Part shown: positions 22,957-34,820 of the stretch, piece by piece | Position numbering within the stretch: the stretch's first letter is position 1 | How the letters are laid out: each line of letters opens with the position of its first letter | NCBI GenBank assembly: GCA_002914845.1 | Contig: JXTC01000155.1 | Coordinates: 359,136 to 423,135 of the forward strand | DNA: 64,000 nt | Direction: 5' to 3' | Source of the DNA: Trema orientale | Taxonomy: Eukaryota > Streptophyta > Magnoliopsida > Rosales > Cannabaceae | Program-made: the position numbers and the translations under genes | The notes under the pieces: model-generated | Seen by the model: only the letters and a program-made list of their open reading frames with translations | Databases searched by the model: none | Told to the model about the DNA's origin: nothing

Positions 22957-23950
22957 CCGCTGCCAACCTTAAAAGATATCGAACAGAACCACTTGGACTG
23001 AGTCCAACATATTCAAAAACTCATATGAGAAAATAAACTCCAATAGCATATACCTAATTTGAACCGCTTTCAATTATTACTTGTTCTTATTTGTTTATGG
23101 TGTCAATCTACGGATAGTTTTTGGGACTTAAGCAACCCCCGAGAAGCATATCAAAAAAGACTTCTTTGAACCTTATATGACATAATTACTTTATCTATCT
23201 ATATCCAATAGCAACTAGCAAATTACTGGTACTAAAAATCCAACTGAGGATATATCCATAATGAACACAATAAAATTCCAAAACAGCACCCAATTATTGA
23301 TACTAAACTTTGCTAAGAAGGGTGCATTCATCAAAACAACCCAAACCAAAACTACAATAATGGGCATCAGATTTCATCAATTTGAGGGAGAAGAAAATTA
23401 AAATCAGTAAGAAGTATTCCCAATGCAAAATCAAAACTAGTTTCTCAGCAACCAAACAGACAATTTCATACAAAATTCTAAAAACAACTTCACCTAATAT
23501 TCCCAAAAATTTCCTCAGTTTCCAAACAAATAATCAACAACACAAAAAACAAACAACTGATGTAAAATCACACAAGGCAGCAACCAAAGCTGGAAATGCA
23601 TAATAAAAACAACAAATCCATGTATATTTTCTGGAGGAAAGAAAAAAAAAACCCAAAAAGAAAGACCCAAATCTAGAAAATGGCACAAAAGCAAAAACCC
23701 AAAAAGAAAGACCCAAATCTAGAAAATGGCACAAAAGCGTTCAATCAAATTATTCAGATTAAGGGTTTCAGATCTAACCCAGATTTGGGTACCAACGAGC
23801 TGATGAAGACGTCGACAAGCAGCGATGACGCCGTTGGAAACGTGGCCGGCGGAGTCGAGGCCAGGAGTTGTAGAACAGGAGCACTCTGCTATTTACTCGG
23901 CGTTTCTCTAAAAACAAATGAAAAACATCAAAATGACGTTCTCTAGGAAC
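22957..23950 (-). promoter_or_regulatory. 5' leader region of the LEW1-like gene
   Basis: On the minus strand, AAGGTTGGCAG just before the start codon at 22956 is a plausible 3' splice site, so the leader is probably spliced. A GC-rich block at about 23770-23930 (minus strand) is the best candidate for the transcribed 5' UTR exon and core promoter. The plus-strand open frame there lacks any recognisable domain and is read as non-coding. Confidence 0.4.
23643..23736. repeat. Tandem duplication of about 47 bp
   Basis: AAAAACCCAAAAAGAAAGAC followed by CCAAATCTAGAAAATGGCAC is present twice in a row, ending AAAAGC in both copies. It is probably in or next to the 5' leader of the LEW1-like gene. 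Confidence 0.8.
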
Positions 23951-24373
23951 CTGTTTGGATCATTTTTATTTATCTTTTGTTTTCTGCTTAAATAAACGAA
24001 AATTTATGAGGAAAAAAAAAATGTAAACAAAATTTTCAAAAATAATGGACCGAAACTTTTTCAATTAAAAAGTAAACACAGAAAATAGTTTTTTTTTTTA
24101 AATAAAACTTTTAAGTAGTATTTTTGTAAGTAAACTTTTCAAAATTGATATTTTTTGTTATTTTTATAAATGATATTTTTCTAAAGATTTTTTAAAATAA
24201 ATTTTCAAAAATGGTTATTTTTAATTAATTTTAATAGTGATCAAGCATGTTTTGTTTATTGTCTTTTAAAATTAAAAGTGATTTGGTATTTTACCGGTAA
24301 ATTCTCAGGTTTTTTTTTAACTTTGTTGGTCACTCGCCTTTTGTTTTCATAAATCAATTTTCTCGTTTTTAGG

Positions 24374-24930
24374 GCATCTCCAACCTGCACCAATTTGGTG
24401 CAAAACACCATTTTGGTGTTAAAAACTCTCTCCAATGCAACACCATTTCCTACACCAAATTTGGTGTAATGAATAGTATTATACCAAATTTGGTGTAATA
24501 CTATTCATTACACCAAATTTGATGTAATACTATTCAAATTTTTTTATTTATCCAATAGTCCCCACCTTTATAACTTTTTATAAATTTATTCCCAATATAT
24601 CCTTTTTTTATTAACCTTTATTATCTATAATGATTTAATTTATTTCATACTTAATTTAATTTGACTAAATGATACAAGTATCAATAAATATTAAAATATA
24701 ATTACTCATTAAAATTAATGATCTAAAAATTTCATAATATGCAGAAAATTAACACTAAATGCCAATATAAACTAAAATTCCAACAATATTTTAGCAAATA
24801 TAACATAAACTAAAACAATAACAGCATAACTAAGTTTCCAACAACATTTTAGCAAATAAGGCATAAACTAAAACAATTAAAACAAGAACTATAGCAAGAA
24901 ACTAAAATAACATCAACATAAACAAAGACA
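24374..24930 (+). mobile_element. PIF/Harbinger element, left half (broken by inversion)
   Basis: It starts GGGCATCTCCAACC immediately after TTA, the usual TTA target and terminus of PIF/Harbinger elements. Inside are repeated ACACCAAATTTGGTGTAATA palindromes and two similar AT-rich blocks (about 24771-24880). No right terminus follows. Around 24.93-24.98 kb the sequence passes into minus-strand copia gag. The matching terminus, in the same orientation, is at 27812. The two halves form one element if the DNA between the breakpoints is flipped. Confidence 0.75.
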
Positions 24931-24959
24931 ATAACTTAGTACTCCGAAAGATCGGTGCT

Positions 24960-25806
24960 AAGAGTCAATTACTGACAGACAATATGAAAGCCTTTTGTAC
25001 CTCCTCAGTTACAATATTGGCATTATGTGAGTTGTCTTCTTTCTTTGGTACTCTACAGTTTTTCTTTAAGTGGCAAGTCTTGCCACAGTTCCACTACTCC
25101 AGTTTTCTTCCTCGTCTGGACTTGTCTCTATCGTTTCCTAATTTAGACCTGCTGCATCCTCCGTTAGAATATCTTTCATTATTCATGTCTTTGTTCTCAA
25201 GATTTAGGGTAGAACTTGATGATGTTCCTTCATCGGAATCTACTCTCTGCACTTCCTCTGCAAGAACTCGATCCCTGATATCATTGAATTGCAACTTTCT
25301 TTTACCAACGAAATTGCTAATTGCCGCTCTCATAGGTTCCCAACTGTTTGGTAAAGATGACAAAAGAATAAGAGCACGAATCTCATCATCAAAATTAATT
25401 TTAACGGACATTAATTACAAGACGATCGTGTTGAATTCATTTATATGTGCTGCTACTAAAGTATTTTCTCTCATCTTTAAATTAAACAATTTTTTCTTCA
25501 AATGAACTTTATTGTTTACCGATGGTTTCTCATACATATCTGATAGGATGCTCATCATCTCCATTATGGTCTTCGCCTTTGCAGCATTGAGAGCAACATT
25601 CCTCGTTAGTGTCAATTGGATTATGCCTAATACCTGTCGATAAAGGACTTTCTACTCGTCATCTTCCATTTTCTCTGGTTTTACTCCTGATAAGGCTGAT
25701 ACAATTTCTTGCTATGCAGATAATCTCTAATCTATAATCTCTAGAATGAGAAATCTGAATCGTCGAATTTGTTGATACAGGGTCCTAATTCGTCTTCTCC
25801 AGCCAT
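24960..25806 (-). pseudogene. Ty1/copia gag remnant
   Basis: Reading leftward from about 25806: a GEDELGP...KFDDSDFSF start as in copia gag (UBN2-type), then LTRNVALNAAKAKT, then EIRALILLSSLPNSWEPMRAAISNF, and a zinc knuckle CWNCGKTCHLKKNC near 25.08-25.04 kb. The protease active-site region is not reached. Frame breaks and stops are present. It lies directly inside the primer-binding site of the LTR at 25943-26526 and has the same orientation. The matching pol region is on the opposite strand from about 28350. Gag would coat the element's RNA in virus-like particles. Confidence 0.85.
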
Positions 25807-25928
25807 CGCTTCTTACTGTTGACTTTTCGTACAAGTGAACAATACTGTATGCGTGAATAGTACAATATACATAAATAGTACTATATACATGAATAGTATT
25901 GTACGTATGAACAGTACTCATCTCTGGT

Positions 25929-25940
25929 GCTCCTGTACCA
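25929..25940 (-). other. Copia primer-binding site
   Basis: On the minus strand the sequence just inside the LTR reads TGGTACAGGAGC. It resembles the tRNA-Met-complementary PBS (TGGTATCAGAGC type) common in plant copia elements. This fixes the LTR at 25943-26526 as the 5' LTR of a minus-strand element. Confidence 0.7.
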
Positions 25941-25942
25941 GT

Positions 25943-26526
25943 TGTTAAAGAAATAACCTCTCTAATAGACACACAAAATTATAAAAGTGATAAATAAAGG
26001 GAAATAAGAAAACATACAATTTAGCTAGTTCACCAATTTGGCTACGTCCACAGGATTACTGTAGATCTTTCACTATAGGGAAAAAATATATAGTATTTAT
26101 AACACTCACAACCTAAAATCCAAATATACCCAAGAGAGACTATACTTTCTAATTCACATAATAAAATCTCTTTATTTTACTCTTACTTTAATGTGGTGTA
26201 TTTACACTCATTTTTGGGATATTTTTCTTTGATCTCAAACTCTCTATTTTTTTTCTCTCTACTAGGATGTCTCTGAAGCTGAGGATGGGCTTTAATTATA
26301 AAGCCAGAGCTCCTTTGTACGTGGTTGTTAGGCAGCCTATGAGAATTGACTTTCCTATCATTCTCTTTTCTTCTTCCATGGGCTCTTTATGTCCCATTTT
26401 CTTTTTCTTCTTGTGTGGGCTCTCCTTGTCCTTTTCCTTTTTTGTTTTGCTTTAACAATTATTGTTTGATGCATTGAATTTTGGCAAAAGAAAAAACATC
26501 CATGGCCCACAGATTTTACTCCAACA
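25943..26526 (-). mobile_element. Ty1/copia 5' LTR (inverted relative to its partner)
   Basis: Minus-strand limits are TGTTGGAGTAAAATC... (26526) and ...TTTCTTTAACA (25943), 584 bp. The sequence matches the LTR at 32944-33530 throughout (for example CTGTGGGCCA near the start and AGGTTATTTC near the end), but in the opposite orientation. The LTR holds the promoter and polyadenylation signals of the element. The base run outside the start is AAAAA in plus sense (TTTTT in element sense), matching the T run after the other LTR. Confidence 0.9.
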
Positions 26527-27811
26527 AAAAAGTGTGAAATAAAAGTTATGTCGTTTTTTTTTTTTCCGAAAAAAATTTATCCAGACGTCCTCAACTCTAC
26601 AGCTCTTCTTTAACCCAAAATCTCATAGTAATCCTTTTTTTTAATCTTTCACATTATCATAATCTGCTCCAACTGATGAAGCAAAGATTGATCAGACTAC
26701 TTTGATTAAGGCAAATTTGCTAGACCATTAGTTGATTGGTTCGGAGTGGGAAGGGCGACGACAGTTGCTAAACAGACAAATCAAGGAAAGTTTGACTGTA
26801 TCCTTAGGTTTGGTCGTTCGTTTGTGAGAAAATGAAAGAATAGTGCCAAGTAAGCCAATAATTAATAATCCCACCAATTTTTACTTGGGATTGTTTCTCT
26901 ACTCGTTATCTTCTTTCCTTAACTATGAGAGGGTGTTTGGCATGAAAAATTTTATTATATATGCTTCAAAATATACCTATTGAAATCAATATGCTCCATT
27001 TAATTAATATTTCATATCTATGCTTATAAACTAAAATACACCTAATAATCGGAAGGCATAGTTATACTTTGAACAAAAAAGCCAAGAAGCCAGAGAATAA
27101 TCTCCTTGCTTCAGTCGAGGACACCACTACAATAAAGACCTTGACTCCACTACAATAAAGACAAGATTCGATAAACTGTCGAAATTTTTTCGATCCGATG
27201 CTCTTCGATGGTTTTTATGATGCCTTCTTGATTGATTTGACGATATTTGATGGTTCAATGAGATTTGCTGCTCTCAAATTCGATGGTTTTCAATGATAGA
27301 TTCGGCGGTCTCAAATTTGACTGTCCTCGATGGCTTCCAATTCGACAATCCTCGACAGTGTTTGACGGAGTTTGAGTTCGATGGCCCTCCCGTGGAGGTA
27401 GCCGGTGGTGAAGTTACTTGAGACAATGTGTTTCTAGAGGAGGTTTCAGAGTTTGGATAGAGGCGAAGAGTCATAAGTAAGGCGAGAAATAAGAGAGCAA
27501 AAAGCATTACAGTTCAATCTAGGCTAGCGGCGCCGGAGATGATGAATCAATGAGAAATAGAGCCGTCATGACATGGATTGGAATTCAACGAGATGCGAGG
27601 AAGAAAAACTGAACTGGAGACGTCTTTTTTTATTTTTCTTTCTGGCAAAGGATAATTGAAAAGATAGGGGTAACTAAGCCTTTTATGGGTCCTACGCATA
27701 GATTTGTTACAAATATTTGAGGGGAGCATATAAGTGTAATTAGGCATAGTATGGAGCATATTTAATAAAATTTCTCTTTGGCATGCACACTTAAAAACAG
27801 TTTTCTGTCCT
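26527..27811. other. Host flank carried inside the inverted segment; no supported gene
   Basis: This 1.3-kb stretch lies between the inverted copia LTR and the second Harbinger half. It contains repeats of a TTCGATGG/CGATGGTT motif around 27.2-27.4 kb and minus-strand open frames at 27274-27507 and 27547-27825. One of these frames starts with a hydrophobic MLFALLFLALLM segment, but no family is recognised. I do not call a gene. Confidence 0.45.
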
Positions 27812-28350
27812 AAGGCCATCTCCAACCCATAACGCCAAAATAGTGTAACTTTTACACTAAATTAGTGTAACTTTCACACTATTTCATAGATTAAACTCCA
27901 ACCCATTACACTAAAAGTTACACTAAAAAGAATATTCTCTTTCTATTCTCTATCTTTTTAGTCCTTCAACAATTACTTTATTTTATAAACTACTACATCT
28001 ATATATTACTTGACACAATATTGCAAATTATTGGAAAAAATATTCTAATAAATTAACAATAGTAAAAATTAATAAATTACTTTTAATTAACTAAATATTG
28101 TATTTAATAAAACATTAGGAAAAAAAACACAAATAAACAAAAAAGGATTACATAAACAAAAAAAAAATCCTAGTTCCACATTGGTCGATATTTAAATTTC
28201 GAGAAAAAAATAAAATATTACTCAAAGATTTAAATTCCATAACTGATCCAAATTTGCGTGAGCATTTTCGAAGTGAACAATCAGGAATTTTAGAAAAAAG
28301 AGCTCAACAATCAAGCCAAGGATCTCAAAGCAGCTCTGGTTCTTTTGGCC
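27812..28350 (-). mobile_element. PIF/Harbinger element, right half (inverted)
   Basis: It starts GGCCATCTCCAACCC directly after TAA (TTA on the other strand) and has no opposite terminus before copia pol begins. Its terminus is a close match to the one at 24374. On the plus strand at about 28205-28345 a frame reads DLNSITDPNLREHFRSEQSG then QSSQGSQSSSGSFG, which resembles the tail of the accessory ORF found in plant PIF/Harbinger elements (recollection, moderate certainty). It is probably the other half of the element at 24374. Confidence 0.65.
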
Positions 28351-31300
28351 TGTTTGTTGGTATGGGTAATATTCGTTTGAAGATGTCAAATGGATAGATG
28401 TGAAAAATCTAGAAAGTAAAGCATGTACTAGGTTTGATAAGGAATCTTATCTTGGTGGGACAGCTTGATGATGATGGATACAATGTGACCTTTTCTAATG
28501 GCTCGTGGAAGGTCAGCAAAGAAGCCATAGTTGTTGTTCGAGGATTCAAAACTGGAACTCTTTATATGACTTCAAGTTGCAGAGATACACTAGTAGCTGT
28601 AGATGCCAGTGTTAAGTCTATGGCACTGTAGACTTGGGCATATGAGCGAGAAGGGAATGAAGGTGATACTGTCAAAAAGAAAGTTACCGGAGCTAAAGAT
28701 AGTTGAGCATAGTCTCTATAAAAGCTGTAACCTTGGCAAACAGAAAAGGGTGAACTTTTCAAAAGGTGGAAGAGAACCACGTGTGGCAAAGTTGGAGTTG
28801 GTCCATATAAAAATGTGGGGACCATCTCCTGTGACATCCCTTGGAGGCTCAAGATATTACGTCACTTTAATTGACGATTCAAGCAAAAGGGTATGGGCTT
28901 ATTTTCTGAAAAATAAATATGATGTCTACAATAACTTTAAGAAGTGGAGAGCCATGGTAGAAAATGAAACCAATTTTAAAGTAAAGTATTTGTGGTCTGA
29001 TAATAGAGGAGAATATGAAGATGATGAGTTCAAAAGATATTATGTACTCGATAGGATCAAGATAAAGAATAATATTCCAGGAAAACTACAACAGAATGGT
29101 GTAGCTGAAAGGATGAACATGACCCTGAATGAACGTACTAGGAGCATGAAGTTATATGTTGGATTACCAAAAATATTTTGGGCTAAAGCAGTTAGCATGC
29201 AGCATTTATGATCAACAGAGAACCCTTAACACCTCTTGATTTCAAAATACTAGAAGAGGTTTGGAGCATTAAAGAGGTAAAACTTTCCTTCTTGAAAGTT
29301 TTCGATTATTTATCCTATATTCATATCGACCCTGCTAATCGAAGTAAGCTTAATCCAAAATCCAAGAAGTGCTACTTTGTCAATTATGATAATAATAAGT
29401 TTGGTTATCATTTCTGGGATAACCAAAGTCAGAAGATCATCAGGAGCAAAGATGTTATCTTTAATGAAGATGTATTGTACAAGGATAGATTGGATACCAA
29501 AGCTGATGGTGCATATCTTAAAGTCAAGAAGACTAATGAAGTGCCATTGAAAGACATTCAGTAAATGTTAACATTCAGTAAATGATCTGAAGAATAATAA
29601 CTATGAAGAAGAGGCAGTTCCAGAGGCAGATCCACAAACTCCTATAATTGAACTCAGGAGATCCTCCAAAACCATTCGACTACCACAAAGATATTCTCCT
29701 GCACTGCATTACACTCTATTAACTGATAGAGGAGAGCTAGAGACTTATGAAGTAGCTGTGCAGGATGATGAGTCAATCAAGTGGGAGTTAGCCATGAAAG
29801 ATGAAATGGATTCGCTGTCGTCCAACCAAATGTGTGAGTTGGCTAAACTACTAGAAGGAAAGAAGACACTACACAATAAGTGGGTCTACCAAATAAAGGA
29901 AGAACATGATGGTAGTAAGCGGTACAAGCCAAGGCTTGTTGTAAAAGATTTTCAGCAGAAAGAAGGCATTGACTATATCGAGATTTTCTCTCCAGTGGTC
30001 AAACTGAAGAAGACTTGTATCTAGAGCAGCTAAATGTCAAAACAGCATTCCTCCACGATGACTAGAAATTTATATGAAGCAGCTATAAAGATTCGAAGGA
30101 CAAAAAAAGGAGAAAATGATGTAAAAACTTTAGAAGAGTTTGTATGGACTTAAACAAGCTCTAAGACAGTACTACAAGAAGTTTGATGGATTCATAAGTA
30201 ACTGTTAGTTAGAATGTATAACTATAAATTCACACACTCTTGTACAAGTACACATGGTCACAAATAATATAGATTTAGGAGTTAGAGTGTCGAACCTACG
30301 AGGATTGATTACTAAGTCTAAGATAAGTATTAAAATTGGTCAATCCTAACTTTATCCAAATAATTGAAATATAGATTTTAGAGAAATAAAACAAAGCAAC
30401 TAAACTAGCAAGCAAAATGAATAAAAGATAAATCAATAAGAAAAATGTCTAAGTATACTAATTCCCCAACCATTCTCTTGTTATACTATTTCACAATTTC
30501 TCTCTTAAATTAATTAATCTACTAGAGTTGTCAACTGAGAATTCGAATGTATTCATAAACTCCTTTCTAAGATATAAGTGAAAATACCTAGATAAGCTGA
30601 TATATTACTCCTAACATAAATTGACTAGATTCATTAAGTTTAGTAATTCTCAAAGAGGTAGCACAAATCACATAGCTATATTCCTATCCCATACAAACTT
30701 ACCCTAAACTAGGTAATCTTATGTTGTTTTACCCAAGTCCAAATCTAAATTCTCCTTCCTAAGTTCATAAAAGTTTCACTCAACAATCTATTTAATAATA
30801 AATTAAATAGAGACAATAAGCATAAGATAAAATAAATAACTCAAAAATTGATTCTTTTAATGAAAGAAGAGAAATAAGCAAACACAAGATACTAGGTTGG
30901 TTCACATAGTAAAACTAGATAAAAAAAAAAATTCAGCTCATGGTATAAATTGAGAACAATAAAATTATAATCCAATGAATTCAAGAAATACAAAATATCA
31001 AAGAGAAAAGAGTTTTAGAATTCTCCCTCTTTGAAGAGCTTGAAATTGTTCACGGAAGTTGTCAATCTCCTCCTCCAAATTTAGTTTTTGCTCCCTTGAA
31101 TCCTCCCTCAAAGATTTTCTCTCAACAATATCACTCTCTAGATATGAAAAACACAATGAAAAACTCACAAGAAAATGAAGAGAAAATAGTATGCACAAAG
31201 AATAATGTTGATGTTGTGGAAGAAATCAAGAAATGGAGGATTGGAGCTTGTATTCATCTTCTTCTTCCTCTTCTTCCTCTCCTTCCATGGCTGCCTCCCT

Positions 31301-32873
31301 TTCTTTCTCACTATCCCAACATGTCTCTTTCAACCCTAAAGGCAGGGTTTTAAAGAGGTGGCTCGTGCAAACTTAAAGCAGGCCAAATTTGGACATTTGG
31401 ATCGTCAAAAAGTTGATCTCGGCCGTCAACTATTGATCTAGGACGCAAATGGTGGGGCCGAAACTACCCGAGAGTTGGCACCACTTTTCTACTGGTTTGG
31501 CGCCGCGGCTTCCCGAATACGTCATTTCTTCGTTTTAGCTTCGATTTGCCTCATTTTCATTGTATTACGATCATATCGGATTCAACTTCGATCCCAATAG
31601 TTTGAAAAACCCATTTATGAGGCACAAATTCACCTTGATTTACATCGAACACCTTGTTTTATTCTTCTATCCAAACAAATAAACACAACATCAAAATAAC
31701 AAGAAAAACACTTGAAATAACTTAATTCAAATAAGAACATAGCAAAACTTAAGGCATAATAGCACTAGATAACTCTAATTTTATGAAGTTAACAGTAACA
31801 ATGGTTACTTGAGATGCTAGGCAGATCATTGCTACTGTGTGAAGAGGTTCGACAATTCCTATATCATTCTACTTCTATATATAGATGATATGTTAATTAC
31901 TGGAGCTTATAAGGAGGAAATTGGCAAACTCAAGAGAGCTTATAAGGAGGAAATTGGCAAACTCAAGAGAAAATTGTCAAATGAATTTTTAATGAAAGAC
32001 TTAGGAGCTGTAAAGAAAATCCTTAGGATGAGGATTTCTAAAGATAGGGTGAACAGGACGTTGAAGCTATCACAAGAGGAATATATAAAGATTATGCTAA
32101 GTAGATTCAACGTAGATAGAGCAAATCCTATGAATACATATTTGGTTAGTAACTTCAAACTAACCAAAGAATAGTCACCCTCAATGGAGGAGGAGTAGAC
32201 CTACATGGCGAAAGTACCTTATGTATCTGTTATTGGCAGTCTTATGTATACCATGGTATGTAGTAGACCAGATATAGCCCATGCAGTGGGAGTTATAAGC
32301 TGGTATATGAGTAATCCAGGTAAACAACACTGGGAAGCAGTAAAGTGGATTATCAGATTTTCGAGATGTACTGCAAGCAAAGCCCTATGTTTCAGAAAGA
32401 CGGGTTTGAGCTTACAAGCCTATATAGATGCTGACATGACCAGTGATTTAGACGACAGGAAAAGTACTATTGGATATATGTACACTCTTGGAGGTATAGC
32501 TGTTAGTTGAATTTCTAAGTTGCAAAATATTGTTGCACTTTTAACTATTAGGGCAGAGTATATTACCGTAAAAGAAGCTTGCGAAGAGATATCTAGTTAC
32601 AGTCTTTTTCAGAGGAACTGGGTCACAAGCAAAAAAAGACTGTGTTGCATTGTGACAACCAGACCACAATTCACTTAGCAAAGGAATCTCGTTTTTCATG
32701 CTAGAATGAAACATATACAAGTACGGTATTACTTCATCAAATCAGTTTTGGAAGATAGAGACTTAGTACTTGACAAAATTCCGGGAAGCAAGAATCCTAT
32801 AGATATGTTAACAAAGACGGTGACCATTAACAAATTGAAACTATGTTTAGCTTCAGTTGGACTGCAAGCATGA
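28350..32873 (+). pseudogene. Ty1/copia pol remnant (integrase, RT, RNase H), interrupted
   Basis: From about 28350 the frame reads GMGNIRLKMSNG, then GQLDDDGYNVTFSNGSWKVS, WHCRLGHMSEKGM (integrase zinc region), VTLIDDSSKRVWAYF (integrase core), DNRGEY and QQNGVAERMNMTLNERTRSM (28.6-29.2 kb). Integrase tail and linker cover 29.2-29.7 kb. RT starts at 29.76 kb (WELAMKDEMDSL, LVVKDFQQKEGIDY) and resumes at 31.84 kb with LLLYIDDMLITG. RNase H is at 32.2-32.87 kb (YMSNPGKQHWEAVKW, DADMTSDLDDRKSTIGY, LTKTVT). Many stops and frameshifts make it inactive. A 1592-bp insertion splits RT. The protease start is missing at the 28.35-kb junction. Confidence 0.9.
30203..31794. mobile_element. 1592-bp TG...CA insertion (probable solo LTR) inside copia RT
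   Basis: The insert starts TGTTAGTTAGAATG and ends GAAGTTAACA. It is flanked by the perfect 5-bp duplication GTAAC (30198-30202 and 31795-31799). Removing it and one GTAAC restores the RT reading frame across the site. It has no gag or pol, so it looks like a solo LTR. Its length and an internal CGAACCTACGAGGATTG-like block fit a Ty3/gypsy LTR better than copia (weak inference). Open frames around 31.0-31.35 kb show no known domain. Confidence 0.8.
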
Positions 32874-32931
32874 AAATAGGAGATGGACTACTGTATTGAT
32901 TGGGTGTGAAGGCAGATTGAAATCAGTCTTC

Positions 32932-33530
32932 AAGTGGGAGAATTGTTAGAGTCAAATCTGTGGGCCACTGATTTTTTTTTCTTTTGTCAAAATTCAATGC
33001 ATCAGACAAGAATTGTTGAAGCAAAATAAAAAAAGAAATGGACAAAGAGAGCCCACAGAAGAAGAAAAAGAAAATGAGACAAGAAGAGCCCATAGAAGAA
33101 AAAAAGAGAATGATGAGAAAGTCAATTCTCATGGGCTGCCTAACAACCACACATAGAGGAGCTCTGGCTCTATAAATAAAGCCCATCCTGAGCTTCAGAG
33201 ACATCCCAACAGAGAGAAAAAAATAGATTTTAGGATCAAAGAAAAATATCCCAAAAGTAAGTGTAAATACACCACATAAAAGTGAGTAAAAAAGAGAGAT
33301 TTTATTCTGTGAGTTAGAGAGTATAATCTCCCTTGGGTGTATTTGGATTTTGGGTTGTGAGACTGTGAGTGTTATAAACACGGTGTAAATTTTCTCTCTA
33401 TAGTAAAAGATCTGTAGTAGTCCCGTGAACGTAGCTAAATTGGTGAACTACGTAAATTGTCTGTCTTCTTATTTCACTTTATTTATTGCTTTTATAATTT
33501 TTTGTGTCTAAGGGGAGGTTATTTCCCTAA
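32932..33530 (+). mobile_element. Ty1/copia 3' LTR with polypurine tract
   Basis: The purine-rich AAGTGGGAGAAT (about 32932-32943) precedes TGTTAGAGTCAAATCTGTGG, the LTR start at 32944. The LTR runs to about 33530 (…GAGGTTATTTCCCTAA), where the terminal ACA has been lost or mutated. It matches 25943-26526 in reverse orientation. A run of T follows, consistent with a TTTTT target duplication, though such a simple sequence is weak evidence. Confidence 0.85.
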
Positions 33531-34482
33531 TTTTTTTTCCATATATTTTAACTTAAAACAATATATTTTTTATTCAATTACCTTTTTAATTTAGTCCAAT
33601 CCAATTATGTATCTAATAGTGGATTATTTTTCCAGTCATTGAATCAGACAATCTACCAAACACAATATGGATTTAATATAGTATCCAGTCCTATCATTTC
33701 TAATCTTATTCATATAATCCAGTACAATATTGCGTACCAAACAAGGTCAATCATTAAGCTTTCTCTTAGTCTATGCTTGGTAATAGGGAAGAAGAAGAAA
33801 TATATAGTATTTAAGGAAGGATATGATAGCACACTTCTTTTGTGTTTAGTATGAGAAGAATAAGAGAAGATCGAAATCCTCTCTATTATTTAGTAGGTGA
33901 GAGAAATAGACGAAGGGAGAACGTTTTATGTAGAGAAATTCTCTCATAAGATTTCTCTAAATTGGAAGTGATTGAAAATTGGTTAAATTGAGAAATTGTA
34001 ATCCATTACCTAATTTCTTCATTCTTACTTAATAACAACCGTATTCTAAATCCATTTTGATACATTAATCCCTTATTCCTCTCATTCATTCTCTTTCTTC
34101 TTTCTATCAAACATACTAACTCCAAGAGAATCAATGGCATCATCTTCCACTATAATTCACTGTTGCCATTTTACACTTCTAAGGACAATTATTTAAGCCA
34201 AAAATCATTTTTATTTGAAACATTGTTTTATTTTCCTACTCATGATACTATTTAATAATGTTATCTAAACAATTGTTTGGAAAAATAACATTAAAAAAAA
34301 TTACTTGGAAAAAAAATTCAAAAGAATATGAGTGTAAAAAAAAAGATTTATTAAAGAATTTAAATATATATATATGTTATATCATAGTTTATGTCGAACT
34401 ACGGTAACTCTCATGGCCCAAAAATAATTATATTACTATCATCCAAAATTAGAAGTTTTACACATCCACTTTTTATTACTAG
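33531..34482. other. AT-rich spacer between two retroelements
   Basis: No gene is seen. Sequences such as CAATCTACCAAACACAATATGG and GCGTACCAAACAAGGTCA around 33650-33750 resemble ends of non-autonomous DNA elements, but I could not close a pair of termini. Confidence 0.4.
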
Positions 34483-34820
34483 TGATGCAGATATCAAAAG
34501 GAAAACAATACCCCCATCTGGAAGATGAGGTTGAGATGCCCCTAAATTGATTAATTTTCAAATAGTTCTCGATACAAAATTATTAACTACTTGAAATATA
34601 CTACAATTCAAGCTTTTAAACCAAGCTGACCATTGCAAGATGACAAATAAGCCTAATGACCCAATAAAAAATTTAGAACCAGAAAAAGGGAAAAAAAAAA
34701 AACCAAAAACAAAACGACTCTACACTTAATAGAATAGGAAAACAAAAATGATAACAAAAGAAAAAACAAAGGGAAATAATAATGTACAATGAGACCAACA
34801 ACAACTATCCTCTTACATCA
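34483..34820 (-). repeat. Gypsy 3' LTR
   Basis: It aligns with 37686-38010 throughout, for example GAGATGCCCCTAAAT in both copies. Indels and many substitutions separate the two, suggesting an old insertion. Confidence 0.88.

Noticed and set aside
23680..23946. 88-aa plus-strand frame upstream of the LEW1-like gene
   Set aside because: It spans a tandem duplication and the likely 5' UTR of the opposite-strand gene, with no recognised domain.
27274..27507. 77-aa minus-strand frame with a hydrophobic start, considered as a small secreted peptide
   Set aside because: No conserved peptide-hormone motif near the C-terminus and no supporting context. Left as an unassigned observation.
25943..33530. 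Inverted LTR pair as a novel palindromic or terminal-inverted transposon
   Set aside because: PBS, gag, PPT and pol placement show ordinary copia parts. A single inversion explains the arrangement together with the split Harbinger element.
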